A stretch of 64,000 bases of DNA from Halioglobus japonicus (GTDB lineage: Bacteria; Pseudomonadota; Gammaproteobacteria; Pseudomonadales; Halieaceae), in the NCBI RefSeq assembly GCF_001983995.1, contig NZ_CP019450.1:1-64000 (forward strand), given 5' to 3'. Positions 17,185 to 27,447 of the stretch are shown here, piece after piece. The notes under the pieces are model-generated. The model had not been told where the DNA came from and searched no databases. It saw nothing but the letters and a program-made list of their open reading frames with translations. The position numbers and the translations under genes were made by a program. The number at the start of each line of letters is the position of its first letter. Positions within the stretch are counted from its first letter, which is position 1.

Positions 17185-20100
17185 ATGACTATCCGTGTAG
17201 CCATCAACCACCGTACGTCCTACAAATTTGACCGGGCGGTGAACATGTCGCCGCACACCGTGCGCCTGCGCCCGGCGCCGCACTCGCGCACGCCGATCCA
17301 CAGCTACAGCCTCAACATCAAGCCGCAAGAGCACTTCATCAACTGGCAACAGGACGCCTTTGGCAACTACCTGGCCAGGCTGGTATTCCCAGAGAAATGC
17401 ACCGAGTTCGAAGTGGATGTGGAAGTGATCGCCGACATGACGGTGATCAATCCCTTTGATTTCTTTGTTGAAGAATATGCCGAGAACTATCCCTTCGAGT
17501 ATCCAGAGCAGCTGAAAAAAGAGCTGCAACCCTACCTGGAAATAGAGGACTTTGGCCCGCTGTTCGATGAGCTGGTAGCCGGGGTCGACCGATCAGAGAC
17601 CGCGATCAACGACTTTCTGGTGGCGGTGAATCAGGATCTGGAACAAAAGATCGAATATCTGGTGCGCCTGGAACCGGGTGTACAAACCCCGGAAGAAACC
17701 CTGAAACTCGCCAAGGGCTCCTGTCGCGATTCTGCCTGGCTGCTGGCCCAGTTGCTGCGCCACCTGGGCCTGGCCACGCGCTTCGCTTCAGGCTACCTGG
17801 TGCAGCTTGAGCCGGACGAAAAATCACTGGACGGCCCCTCCGGTGCAGACGAGGATTTCACCGACCTGCACGCCTGGTGTGAAGTCTTCCTGCCCGGCGC
17901 CGGCTGGGTAGGCATGGACCCAACCTCGGGCCTGTTCGCGAGCGAGGGGCATATTCCTCTCGCCTGCACACCGCACCCCGTTTCCGCCGCGCCTATTGTC
18001 GGGGCAACCGATGAGTGCGAGGTGAAGTTTGATTTCAGCAACACGGTCACCCGGGTGCTCGAAGACCCTCGCGTCACCAAACCCTATACCGAGGACCAGT
18101 GGCAACACATTCTCGCCCTGGGCAAATCCGTGGATGTCCTGTTCGACAACAACGATGTCCGTCTGACCATGGGCGGCGAGCCCACCTTCGTGTCGATCGA
18201 CGACATGGAGTCCGAACAGTGGAACACCGATGCGCTGGGCGAAGACAAACTGAGCCTGGCGAAAACCCTGCTGCTGCGCCTGCGCGACCAGTTCGCACCG
18301 CAGGGGCTGCTGCACTACGGCCAGGGCAAGTGGTACCCGGGCGAAGAAGTACCGCGCTGGGCCCTCGGGGTTTTCTGGCGCAAAGACGGCGAGCCACTGT
18401 GGCAGGACAACAGCCTGCTCGCCCGGGTCGATAAGGATTACCAACGCGACGCCAAGGACGCCGTCAAGTTCGGCCGCAAGCTGTGCGACCTGCTCGGTCT
18501 GCCGCGCGGCAGCAGCCAGCCCGCCTACGAGGACGGGTTCTACTACCTGATGCAGGAGCAGAACCTGCCCAAGAACATCGACGTGTTATCGCACAAGGTG
18601 GAGAACGACCTGGACCGCCGGCGCCTTGCGCGCCTGATCGAACGCGGCTTCAGTGTGCCTACCGGCCTGGTACTGCCACTGGAACGCAACACCGGCTGGC
18701 CCATTGCCGAAAAAACCTGGCGCTCCAGCCTGTGGCCGATGAAACGGGAGCGCATCACCCTGATCCCCGGTGACTCGCCCATGGGCCTGCGTCTGCCACT
18801 GGCTGACCTGCCGGAGCTGGCAGAGAAGATCGACAGCTACCAGCACCCCCGAGACCCGTTTGAGACCCGCGATGAACTGGCCCCACGCAAGGACATGACT
18901 TTTCAGGAGAGCGCGGGTGAAAACGCCGACGAGCCACTGGAAGAGCCGGAATACGAGCAGGTGGTGCGCACCGCCATGTGCATCGAGGCCCGCGACGGCC
19001 GGCTGTGCGTGTTCATGCCGCCTCTGGAATACCTGGAAGACTACGTCGAACTGATCGCCGCGGTGGAGGAAACCGCCAGCGCCCTGAAAATGCCGGTACT
19101 GATCGAAGGCTACGAGCCGCCGAAAGATCCGCGTATGCAAAAACTGCTGGTCACCCCCGACCCGGGCGTCATCGAAGTCAATGTACATCCGTCCAATAAT
19201 TGGGACGAGCTTGTGGCCACCACCACCTCACTCTACGAGGAGGCCCGCCAGTCGCGCCTGTCCACCGAGAAATTCATGCTGGATGGCCGCCACACCGGCA
19301 CCGGCGGCGGCAATCACATCACCCTGGGGGGGCCACGCCGGCAGACAGCCCAATGCTGCGCCGCCCGGATCTGCTGCGCAGCCTGATCACGTTCTGGCAG
19401 CACCACCCCAGCCTCAGCTATCTGTTTTCCGGCATGTTCATCGGCCCCACGTCCCAGGCACCGCGTGTCGACGAAGGCCGCGACGAGATGCTCTACGAAC
19501 TGGAAGTCGCCTTCTCACAGATGACCGAGGGCGAAGTGCCTCAGCCCTGGCTGGTGGACCGCCTGCTGCGGAACCTGTTGATTGACGTCACCGGCAATAC
19601 CCACCGGGCAGAGTTCTGTATCGACAAACTCTACTCCCCGGCAGGCCCTGCCGGGCGCCTGGGTATTCTCGAATTCCGCGGCTTCGAAATGCCGCCCCAC
19701 CCGCGCATGGCCCTGGTCCAGGCGCTGCTGCTGCGCTGCCTGGTAGCGCGCTTCTGGGACAAACCCTATCGCGGCCAGCTGGTACGCTGGGGCACCGAGT
19801 TGCACGACCGCTTCATGCTGCCCCACTACCTCTGGGAAGACATGAAATTCGTGGTCGACGACCTGCGTGAACACGGTTTCGCGTTCGACCTCGACTGGCT
19901 GTTGCCGTTCGAGGAATTTCGTTTCCCCCACTACGGCCGGGTCATGCTCGACGGTGTGGAGCTGGAACTGCGCTGGGCAGTGGAGCCCTGGCATGTACTG
20001 GGGGAGGAAACCACCAGCTTTGGCACCTCACGCTATGTAGATTCGTCCGTGGAGCGCTTGCAGATCCGCTGTACCGGCATGACCGATGGCCGCTACGTGG

Positions 20101-20537
20101 TGGCCTGTAACGGCCGGCGGGTACCCATGCGCCCAACAGGTGTACACGGCGAATACGTCGGCGGTGTGCGCTACCGGGCCTGGCAGCCGCCCTCGGCACT
20201 GCACCCCATGATCGGTGTGCATGTGCCACTGACGTTCGATCTGATCGACAGCTGGAACGGCCGCTCCCTCGGGGGCTGCAGCTACCATGTCTCCCACCCC
20301 GGTGGGCGCAGCTACGATTCCTTCCCGATCAACGCCTTCGAGGCCGAGTCGCGGCGGATCAACCGCTTCGACACGGTCAGCCACACCCAGGGGCCGTTCA
20401 TCCCCCAGCCCGAGGTTTCAGCGCTGCGCGAGTTCTTCCCCAACGACTCGGTGCCGCGCCCAATGGAGCCGCCTCCGGAGGAACCGGCCGGCGAGTACCC
20501 CTATATTCTCGATATGCGCAGCCCCGCACCGCGCTAG
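17185..20537 (+). CDS. Transglutaminase-DUF2126 protein, frameshifted in this sequence
   Basis: About 1117 residues once repaired. N-terminal transglutaminase-like region: beta-rich start [20 protein letters not shown], then catalytic Cys in [18 protein letters not shown], His in [15 protein letters not shown] and Asp in GMDPTSGLF. The large DUF2126 part follows, with [39 protein letters not shown] and, beyond the break, [19 protein letters not shown]. The frame breaks in a run of seven G (19326-19332); an eighth restores [18 protein letters not shown]. Likely forms or cleaves isopeptide or amide bonds together with the ATP-grasp partners; this is inference from the family operon. Confidence 0.88.
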
Positions 20538-20607
20538 CCCCGGACAGCGGGATTGCGTATATTAACCGGCCGATTTTTCGCCCCCTGCGAACAGGACAAG
20601 CCACGCA

Positions 20608-23190
20608 ATGATTTCCAAGCAACCGCCCAGCCCCCAGTCTGGCCAATCGCAGGTACAAACCCTGCATTCGGCCCTGGACTACCCGGCGCCCGGCGGTCTG
20701 CTGGATGAGACCCGCGACGCCGACGGCGCGTTAAAGCCCGGCTGGGATTACCTGCTGGGTGCGGTGCGCGACCTTGGGCCCGAGGTCATGCGCAATCGCG
20801 AGGAAAAGGCTCGCCGCATCCTCCGCGACGACGGCGCCACCTACAACATATACGGCAAACCCGGCAGTGCCAGCGGCAGCTGGGAGCTGGACCCGGTTCC
20901 CTATATCATTAGCAGCGACGACTGGTCCCAGATCGAAACGGGCCTGCAGGAACGCTCAGAGCTATTCAACCTGATCCTGCGCGATCTCTATGGGCCTCGC
21001 ACCCTGATCCGCCACGGCGCCCTCCCTCCGGAGGCACTGTTCAACCATGGCGGCTTCCTGCGCGCCTGCCAGGGTGTCCAGCTGCCCGGTGATCACGAGC
21101 TAATCATGCACGCGGTGGACATGGTGCGCCGGCCGGATGGCTCGATGTGTATCTTGTCCGACCGCACCCAGGCGCCCTCGGGCTCAGGCTATGTGCTGGA
21201 AAACCGCACAGTGATGTCGCGGGTTTTCCCCAGCCTGTACCGCGACAGCCATGTGCACCGCATCGCCAGCTTCTACCAACGGCTGCGCCACAAACTAACC
21301 TCACTCTCGCCCTCTGGCGATCTGCCGCGGGTGGCCCTGCTGACACCCGGCGCGCAGAACGAAACCTATTTCGAACACGCCTACCTCGCCAACTATCTCG
21401 GTTTCCCGCTGGTGCAAAGCGGCGACCTGGTCGTGCGCAACGGTTTCCTGTGGATGAAATCCCTGGACGGCTTAAAACGAGTCGACGTGCTGCTGCGCCG
21501 GGTCGACGATGTCTACTGCGACCCGGTGGAACTGCGCCCGGATTCACAACTCGGTGTGCCCGGGCTGCTGGAAATCGTCCGCAGCGGCCGGGTCGTGGTC
21601 TGCAATCCGCTCGGCAGTGGCGCACTTGAAAATGCGATTTTGCTGAAATACCTGCCGGGTATTGCCACGCTCCTGCTGGGCCGCGACTTACGCCTGGATA
21701 CGGTGAAAACCTTTTGGGCCGGCGATGAAGCCGATCTCGCCCACATCACTCGCAACATCGACAAGTTGATCATCAAACACGCCTGGCGCGGCAGTGGCGA
21801 GAACAGCGCCTTCGGTGGCGACCTCAACGAGGAGCAACGCACCGCGTTGCTGGCGCGAATCCATCACAGCCCCTTCGACTACGTTGCACAAGAGAAGCTC
21901 GACAAACCCTACACGCCGGCCTTCAACGGCTACAATCTGGAACCACGGCCAACCCTGCTGCGCACCTTTGCGGTGGCTACCGACAGCTCCTATACCGTGC
22001 TGCCGGGCGGCCTCACCCGTATCGGCACCTCGACTAACGGCCAGCTTATCTCCATGCAGGAAGGCAGCCCTTCCAAGGACACCTGGGTCATCGCCTCCGA
22101 GCCAGAGCGTGAGGTGACGACAGAGGCCAGCATCGACAGCCTGCGCCTGGCCCAGGAATCGCCGGTGGACAGCCTGCCCAGCCGGGTGGTGGAAAATCTG
22201 TACTGGATGGGCCGTTACGCCGAGCGTGCGGAAGCCTCAATGCGCCTGCTGCGCACCGTGTTCGTGATGCTCAATGGCGAGGACCGCATCACCCCGGATG
22301 CCACACGCATCCTGCTGGAAACCGTTTCGCAGATCACTTACACCCTGCCGGGATTCACCGCGGCCACCCCCGAGCAACTGGCCAATCCGGAAGAAGAACT
22401 GCTGGAGATCATCAGCGACGGCAACCGGGTGGGCAGTGTGCGTTCCACCATCAATTCCCTGCTGCTGGCGGCCGACGAATCCAAGGAGTTACTGTCCACT
22501 GACACGATCCGGGTCATCAACGACCTGCAGGACGCTCTGGACAACCTCGACGCAGACCTGTCCGGCGGCCTGGCCTCGGCGCCGGAAGAAGCCCTTGACC
22601 CGCTCGTGACATCCCTGGCAGGCCTCGCGGGCCTTACCCAGGAATCCATGATTCGCGGCGTAGGCTGGCGGTTCATGGACATGGGCAAGCGCATCGAGCG
22701 CTCGTTGCAGACCATTGCCACCGTGCGCGGCCTGCTCTCGGAAGCGTGTGGAGAGACCGAACAGGCGACCCTGCTGACCGCCATGCTTACATCGATGGAA
22801 GCGCTGATCACCTACCGCCGACGCGGGCGCCAGCAACGCGGCCTGGAGTTGGGTGCCGATCTGGTCCTGCTGGACCGCACCAACCCGCGCTCGCTGCTAT
22901 TCCAGATGGAACGCCTGCAGGAACACCTCGCCGAACTACCGAATGCCGAGCCATTGGCGGGTGAACTCGACGAAGAGAACCGCTGCCTGCTGGAGGCCAT
23001 GACCACCCTGCAATTGACCCGCGTGCCGCATCTGCTGCAGGTCGCGGGCAAGCGCCGCCCTGAGGTGGAGACCTTGATGACCCAGCTGGCCGGGCTGCTG
23101 CGCGAGTTCAGCCGCTTTATCAGCGACAAACACTTCGACCATCGCAGTGGCCCAAAGCAGCTATTCACCAACACGCGGAGTGGCAGCTGA
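20608..23190 (+). CDS. Circularly permuted ATP-grasp type 2 fused to alpha-E domain
   Basis: 860 residues. Residues about 1-500 are a second DUF404/DUF407 ATP-grasp (DRTQAPSGSGYVLENR, LLTPGAQNETYFEHAYLA, KLIIKHAWRGSGENSAFGGD, LEPRPTLLRTFAV). From about 525 an alpha-E domain begins with LPSRVVENLYWMGRYAERAE and runs to the end. So the two proteins encoded separately at 14774-17156 occur here as one polypeptide, evidence that the domains act together. The stop shares one base with the next start. Confidence 0.92.
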   Translation: MISKQPPSPQSGQSQVQTLHSALDYPAPGGLLDETRDADGALKPGWDYLLGAVRDLGPEVMRNREEKARRILRDDGATYNIYGKPGSASGSWELDPVPYIISSDDWSQIETGLQERSELFNLILRDLYGPRTLIRHGALPPEALFNHGGFLRACQGVQLPGDHELIMHAVDMVRRPDGSMCILSDRTQAPSGSGYVLENRTVMSRVFPSLYRDSHVHRIASFYQRLRHKLTSLSPSGDLPRVALLTPGAQNETYFEHAYLANYLGFPLVQSGDLVVRNGFLWMKSLDGLKRVDVLLRRVDDVYCDPVELRPDSQLGVPGLLEIVRSGRVVVCNPLGSGALENAILLKYLPGIATLLLGRDLRLDTVKTFWAGDEADLAHITRNIDKLIIKHAWRGSGENSAFGGDLNEEQRTALLARIHHSPFDYVAQEKLDKPYTPAFNGYNLEPRPTLLRTFAVATDSSYTVLPGGLTRIGTSTNGQLISMQEGSPSKDTWVIASEPEREVTTEASIDSLRLAQESPVDSLPSRVVENLYWMGRYAERAEASMRLLRTVFVMLNGEDRITPDATRILLETVSQITYTLPGFTAATPEQLANPEEELLEIISDGNRVGSVRSTINSLLLAADESKELLSTDTIRVINDLQDALDNLDADLSGGLASAPEEALDPLVTSLAGLAGLTQESMIRGVGWRFMDMGKRIERSLQTIATVRGLLSEACGETEQATLLTAMLTSMEALITYRRRGRQQRGLELGADLVLLDRTNPRSLLFQMERLQEHLAELPNAEPLAGELDEENRCLLEAMTTLQLTRVPHLLQVAGKRRPEVETLMTQLAGLLREFSRFISDKHFDHRSGPKQLFTNTRSGS

Positions 23191-24077
23191 TGCGGTATAA
23201 GGTTCGCCACACTACCCGCTACAGCTACCCGGCCCGGGTAACCTCCTGTTACAACCTGGCCAATGTGCTGCCGCGAGACACGCGGCGCCAGCGCTGCCTG
23301 AACAGCAATGTCACGGTGTCGCCGATGCCGGCGGTGAGCCGCTCGCGCACCGACTACTTCGGCAACCACGCCTACCAGTTTGAGATCCAGAAGGCCCACA
23401 AGGAACTGGTGATTACCGCCGAGAGCGAGATCCAGATTTCAGAAGCGCAACCGGATCTCAACCTGGACTTCGGCATCTCCTATGCCCAGGCCCTGCACTA
23501 CATGCGCAGTAACCGCTCGCACCACGCGCTGGAAGCGCGCGAGTACCTGCTGAACTCGCCGATGATTGCTGCGACTGAAGAACTGACCAACTACGCCCAA
23601 CCCTCATTCGTCCCTGACCGCTCACTGAAGTCCTGTGTGGCGGAGCTGACCACCCGCATCTTCAGCGACTTCACCTATGACCCGGAGTTCTCGACCATTG
23701 CCACGCCCCTGAGCGAGGTACTGGAACACAAACGCGGTGTCTGCCAGGACTTCGCCCACCTGCAGGTAGGTTGCCTGCGCGCCGTAGGTATTCCCGCCAA
23801 GTATGTGTCCGGTTATATCGAGACGCTGCCGGCGCCGGGCGAGGAAAAGCTGGTGGGCGCAGATGCCACCCACGCCTGGGTTGCCTACTTCTGCCCGGAC
23901 GAAGGTTGGCTGGAGTTCGACCCCACCAATGACACTGCCGCCCAGACCCAACACATCGTCACCGCCTACGGCCGCGACTTCCTCGACGTGACGCCGGTAA
24001 AGGGTGTGATTTTCGGCGGTGGCAGCGCGCCGGCGCTAGACGTCTCGGTCGACGTAAGCCGGGTCAGCGAAGACTAA
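23190..24077 (+). CDS. Transglutaminase family protein
   Basis: 295 residues: bacterial transglutaminase-like N-terminal beta region (MRYKVRHTTRYSYPARV) then a transglutaminase core with catalytic Cys in HKRGVCQDFAHLQVGCLRA, His in GADATHAWVAYFC and Asp in GWLEFDPTND. No signal peptide, so probably cytoplasmic like its partners. Last gene of the ATP-grasp/alpha-E operon; the pairing of two transglutaminases with two ATP-grasp proteins is typical of the expanded version of this operon. Confidence 0.92.
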   Translation: MRYKVRHTTRYSYPARVTSCYNLANVLPRDTRRQRCLNSNVTVSPMPAVSRSRTDYFGNHAYQFEIQKAHKELVITAESEIQISEAQPDLNLDFGISYAQALHYMRSNRSHHALEAREYLLNSPMIAATEELTNYAQPSFVPDRSLKSCVAELTTRIFSDFTYDPEFSTIATPLSEVLEHKRGVCQDFAHLQVGCLRAVGIPAKYVSGYIETLPAPGEEKLVGADATHAWVAYFCPDEGWLEFDPTNDTAAQTQHIVTAYGRDFLDVTPVKGVIFGGGSAPALDVSVDVSRVSED

Positions 24078-24128
24078 AAAATCTGCTAGAATTCCCCGTC
24101 TCAAAACCTCCCAGAGATTAACCCGCCC

Positions 24129-25792
24129 ATGGCCCAATACGTTTACACCATGAACCGTGTCGGCAAGATCGTGCCGCCCAAGAAAGAAATCCTGAAGGAC
24201 ATCTCCCTGTCGTTCTTCCCCGGCGCCAAGATCGGCGTACTGGGCCTGAACGGCGCCGGTAAGTCCACCCTGCTGAAAATCATGGCCGGTATCGACACCG
24301 ACATTATCGGTGAGGCGCGCCCCCAGCCCGGCATCAAGATCGGCTACCTGCCCCAGGAGCCGCAGCTGGATCCGGAAAAAGATGTGCGCGGCAACGTGGA
24401 AGAAGGCGTTCAGGACGCCATCGATGCGCTGGCGGGGCTGGAGAAGGTGTACGCCGATTACGCCGAGCCCGATGCCGACTTCGACGCCCTCGCCAAGAAG
24501 CAGGCCGAGTTTGAAGACATCATCCAGGCCACCGACGCCCACAACCTCGACCACCGCCTGGAAGTGGCCGCCGACGCCCTGCGCCTGCCGCCTTGGGACG
24601 CCGACGTCACCACCCTTTCCGGTGGTGAACGCCGCCGCGTGGCCCTGTGCCGCCTGCTGCTCTCCAACCCCGATATGATTCTGCTCGATGAGCCCACCAA
24701 CCACCTGGATGCAGAATCCGTGGCATGGCTGGAGCGCTTCCTCGAGAGTTTCCCCGGCACCGTGGTGGCCATTACCCACGACCGCTACTTCCTCGACAAC
24801 GCCGCCGGCTGGATCCTCGAACTCGACCGCGGCCGCGGCATTCCCTACGAGGGCAACTACTCAGACTGGCTGGAAGCCAAAGAGAAGCGCCTCGAACAGG
24901 AAGCCCGTCAGGAAGCGTCCCACCAGAAGGCCATCAAGGCCGAGCTGGAATGGGTGCGCCAAAACCCCAAGGGGCGCCAAGCCAAAAGCAAGGCGCGCCT
25001 GGCCCGTTTCGACGAGCTGCAATCGCAGGAATTCCAGAGCCGCAACGAAACCAACGAGATCTACATTCCCCCGGGTCCCCGCCTGGGCGACAACGTGATC
25101 GAAGTCACCAACCTCAAGAAGGGTTTTGGCGATCGCCTGCTGTTTGATGACGTGAGCTTTGTGGTGCCCCCGGCTCCATTGTCGGCATTATCGGTGCCAA
25201 CGGCATGGGTAAATCCACCCTGTTCAAGATTATGGCGGGGGAAGAAACCCCTGATTCCGGCGAAGTGAAACTCGGTGAGACCGTTAAGCTGGGCTACGTT
25301 GAGCAGTCTCGCGATGATCTGGAAGGCTCTAAAACCGTCTGGGAAGAACTCTCCGACGGCAACGACATCATCCGCATCGGCACCTATGAGGTGAACTCAC
25401 GCTCTTACTGCGGGCGCTTCAACTTCAAGGGCTCTGATCAGCAGAAGTTCGTGAAGGACCTTTCCGGTGGCGAGCGCAACCGCCTGCACCTGGCCAAGCT
25501 GCTGAAGCAGGGCGCCAACGTGCTGCTGCTGGACGAACCGACCAACGATCTCGACGTAGAAACCCTGCGCGCCCTGGAAGAAGCCTTGCTGGCCTTCCCG
25601 GGCTCCGCCATGGTGATCTCGCACGACCGCTGGTTTCTCGACCGCATCGCCACCCACATCCTCGCCTATGAAGACGACGGCGGCGTGGTGTTCCACGAAG
25701 GCAACTTCACCGACTACGAAGAAGACCGCAAAAAGCGCCTCGGCGCCGCCGCGGACCAGCCTCACCGCATCAAGTATCGCGCACTCAAGTAA
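24129..25792 (+). CDS. ettA: Energy-dependent translational throttle protein EttA, frameshifted in this sequence
   Basis: ABC-F ATPase of about 554 residues, matching EttA length. It binds the ribosomal E site and gates the first elongation step by energy state. First ABC domain: [34 protein letters not shown]. Linker [20 protein letters not shown] is the P-site tRNA-interaction arm. Second domain: [34 protein letters not shown]. The frame breaks in CCCCC 25167-25171; a sixth C gives [20 protein letters not shown]. Both halves are perfectly conserved, so the break is probably not biological. Confidence 0.92.
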
Positions 25793-25847
25793 GCGTGCTT
25801 TCACCGCGCACCGGGCCACGGCCCGAGCGCGGCACTTGGGGTCGCCG

Positions 25848-26867
25848 TTAGCGCGGCGACCACCCCATCCCATCGGGCTCCAGCCCGGTCTTGATCAACC
25901 CCACCCGCTCCCGGGTATCGACATCCCACACACTGACCACGTGGGAATTGGTATGGGCGACATACAAATGCTTGCCGTCGCCTGACAGCTGCACGCCGAT
26001 GGGAATAGAACTGCCCGGCAGGCGGTCGCCAAACAACGTCTTGCGGGTGTGGTCCGGGGGAATGTCAAAATCGATCCGCCAGGCCTGCTTACGACTGGCC
26101 ACATGAATGGCCACCAACGCGTCCGCTGCGGGCAACGAGACATAAACCAAACCCCGCGCGGCATCCGCTTCCGCCCGAATCGGGAAACCCTGCACGGGAA
26201 TGGCAGCAAGCTGCTCGAGGCTACCGGTATCAAACACGGTCACCGTATCCGCAGCCCGGTTGGTCACCCACAGCTCGGCGCCGTCACGGGCCAGCGCAAT
26301 GCCTTCGCTCCCCGCCCCTGACGGCAAATCCTTGAGTTTGGCGGCCGCTTTCAAATCCACCGCCGTGGCCGTCCCTGAACCGATATTCGCGGTATATACC
26401 CGCTGGCCGGCTGCATCGAGGGCGAGCATATGCGCCACCTGCTGATTCACTGCGACCTGGCTGGTGACGGCCATCGCATCGACATCCACCACCAGCACGC
26501 TGGCAATGCCCTCGGCGGTAATCACCGCGTGCTGGTTATCGATCCACTCCACACCGTGGGGCATGCTGCCCTGGGGCAGAGCCAGAGTGCCCAGCACTTT
26601 GCGCGCGGGCACATCGACAATCGTCAGCGACTGGCCGGGGCCCGCATCCCGGGTGCCATAGTCCGTCACAATCGCCTGGCGACCATCCGGAGACACGCCC
26701 ACTTCATGGGGCCCGACGCCTGTGGGCAGCGTGGCCACTACCTCCGCTTCAGGCAACTGAAACAGGGTGACACTGGCTTCGCTCTTATTGGCCACCAGCA
26801 AGGTCTGGGCCTGCGTAGTAACCGCCAACAGCGAGAGGCACAGGGCCTGTGACAGGGGCTTGATCAT
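25848..26867 (-). CDS. Exported YncE-like beta-propeller protein
   Basis: About 339 residues. Signal peptide MIKPLSQALCLSLLAVTTQA with AQA cleavage. Then seven-bladed propeller repeats recognisable as VSPDGRQAIVTDYG, LALDAAGQRVYTANIG, LARDGAELWVTNRA, DAARGLVYVSLP and LSGDGKHLYVAHTN, the YVTN family pattern. I chose ATG 26867 so the signal peptide starts correctly; an in-frame start at 26897 would add ten polar residues. Role unknown; family members bind ligands or DNA in the periplasm. Confidence 0.85.
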   Translation of the reverse strand: MIKPLSQALCLSLLAVTTQAQTLLVANKSEASVTLFQLPEAEVVATLPTGVGPHEVGVSPDGRQAIVTDYGTRDAGPGQSLTIVDVPARKVLGTLALPQGSMPHGVEWIDNQHAVITAEGIASVLVVDVDAMAVTSQVAVNQQVAHMLALDAAGQRVYTANIGSGTATAVDLKAAAKLKDLPSGAGSEGIALARDGAELWVTNRAADTVTVFDTGSLEQLAAIPVQGFPIRAEADAARGLVYVSLPAADALVAIHVASRKQAWRIDFDIPPDHTRKTLFGDRLPGSSIPIGVQLSGDGKHLYVAHTNSHVVSVWDVDTRERVGLIKTGLEPDGMGWSPR

Positions 26868-26944
26868 AGTGAAATTCCGATTGTCGCGACGGCTCACATA
26901 CTACGCTATAGTGGCGCCACACATCGAATAACAAGAGTAGCAGC

Positions 26945-27303
26945 ATGAGCGATATCCGCAGCGAGCGCCGCATTTTCACCCGCGTCGCCATTGACCTCCC
27001 GGTTGAAGTCCACCAGGGGGCAGCATGTGGCCCCAGCGCACCATCGACATTTCCCTGAACGGCGTGTCCACCGACCAGCCCGACCTCTGGGACGCCCAGT
27101 ACAACGAGCCTTTCACGCTAATCATCAAACTCGAAGACGGCACCGACCTGGAATTACACGCCTACCTGCAGCACGTCGAATCCATGCGCCTGGGCTTCAA
27201 AGTCCAACACGTCGACCGCGAAAATATCGAACCCCTGAGTGCCCTCCTCGAACAACACATGGATCCCACCACCCTCCAGGAAGAACTCGCCCGCCTCGAC
27301 TAA
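26945..27303 (+). CDS. PilZ domain protein, frameshifted in this sequence
   Basis: About 119 residues. MSDIRSERRIFTRVAIDLPV carries the RxxxR c-di-GMP-binding box and IDISLNGVST the D/NxSxxG box, so it should bind cyclic di-GMP. The frame breaks at GGGGG 27016-27020; a sixth G joins VHQGGSMWPQRTIDISLNG. The C-terminal helix EPLSALLEQHMDP follows. A GGDEF enzyme that could make the ligand is at 53202-55064. Ends six bases before the first arm of a repeat. Confidence 0.85.
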
Positions 27304-27308
27304 ACCAC

Positions 27309-27445
27309 GGGGTCAGGTCTCAAATTTCTCAGACAACCCTGGGGTCAGGTCTTATTTTTCTAAAACAGATGTTTCAGAAAAATAAGACCTGACCCCAGGG
27401 TTCTAATACGGGTGTTTCAGACTTTTGAGACCTGACCCCAGGGTT
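27309..27445. repeat. Nested palindromic repeats, GGGGTCAGGTCT family
   Basis: An outer pair, GGGGTCAGGTCTCAAA at 27309 and its complement TTTTGAGACCTGACCCC ending near 27440, encloses a nearly perfect inner palindrome (27337-27400) that matches the elements at 13223 and 50539 apart from a few central bases. This looks like one element inserted into another of the same family. The right edge supplies the stop region of radA. Confidence 0.88.
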
Positions 27446-27447
27446 GT

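Noticed and set aside
25150..25210. Programmed frameshifting in ettA
   Set aside because: The same kind of one-base loss occurs in ten other unrelated genes at plain homopolymers, with no slippery heptamer plus pseudoknot pattern.
25827..25860. GGTCGCCG/CGGCGACC hairpin between ettA and the propeller gene as a terminator
   Set aside because: It contains the stop codon of the propeller gene and has no T-run on either strand, so support is too weak.
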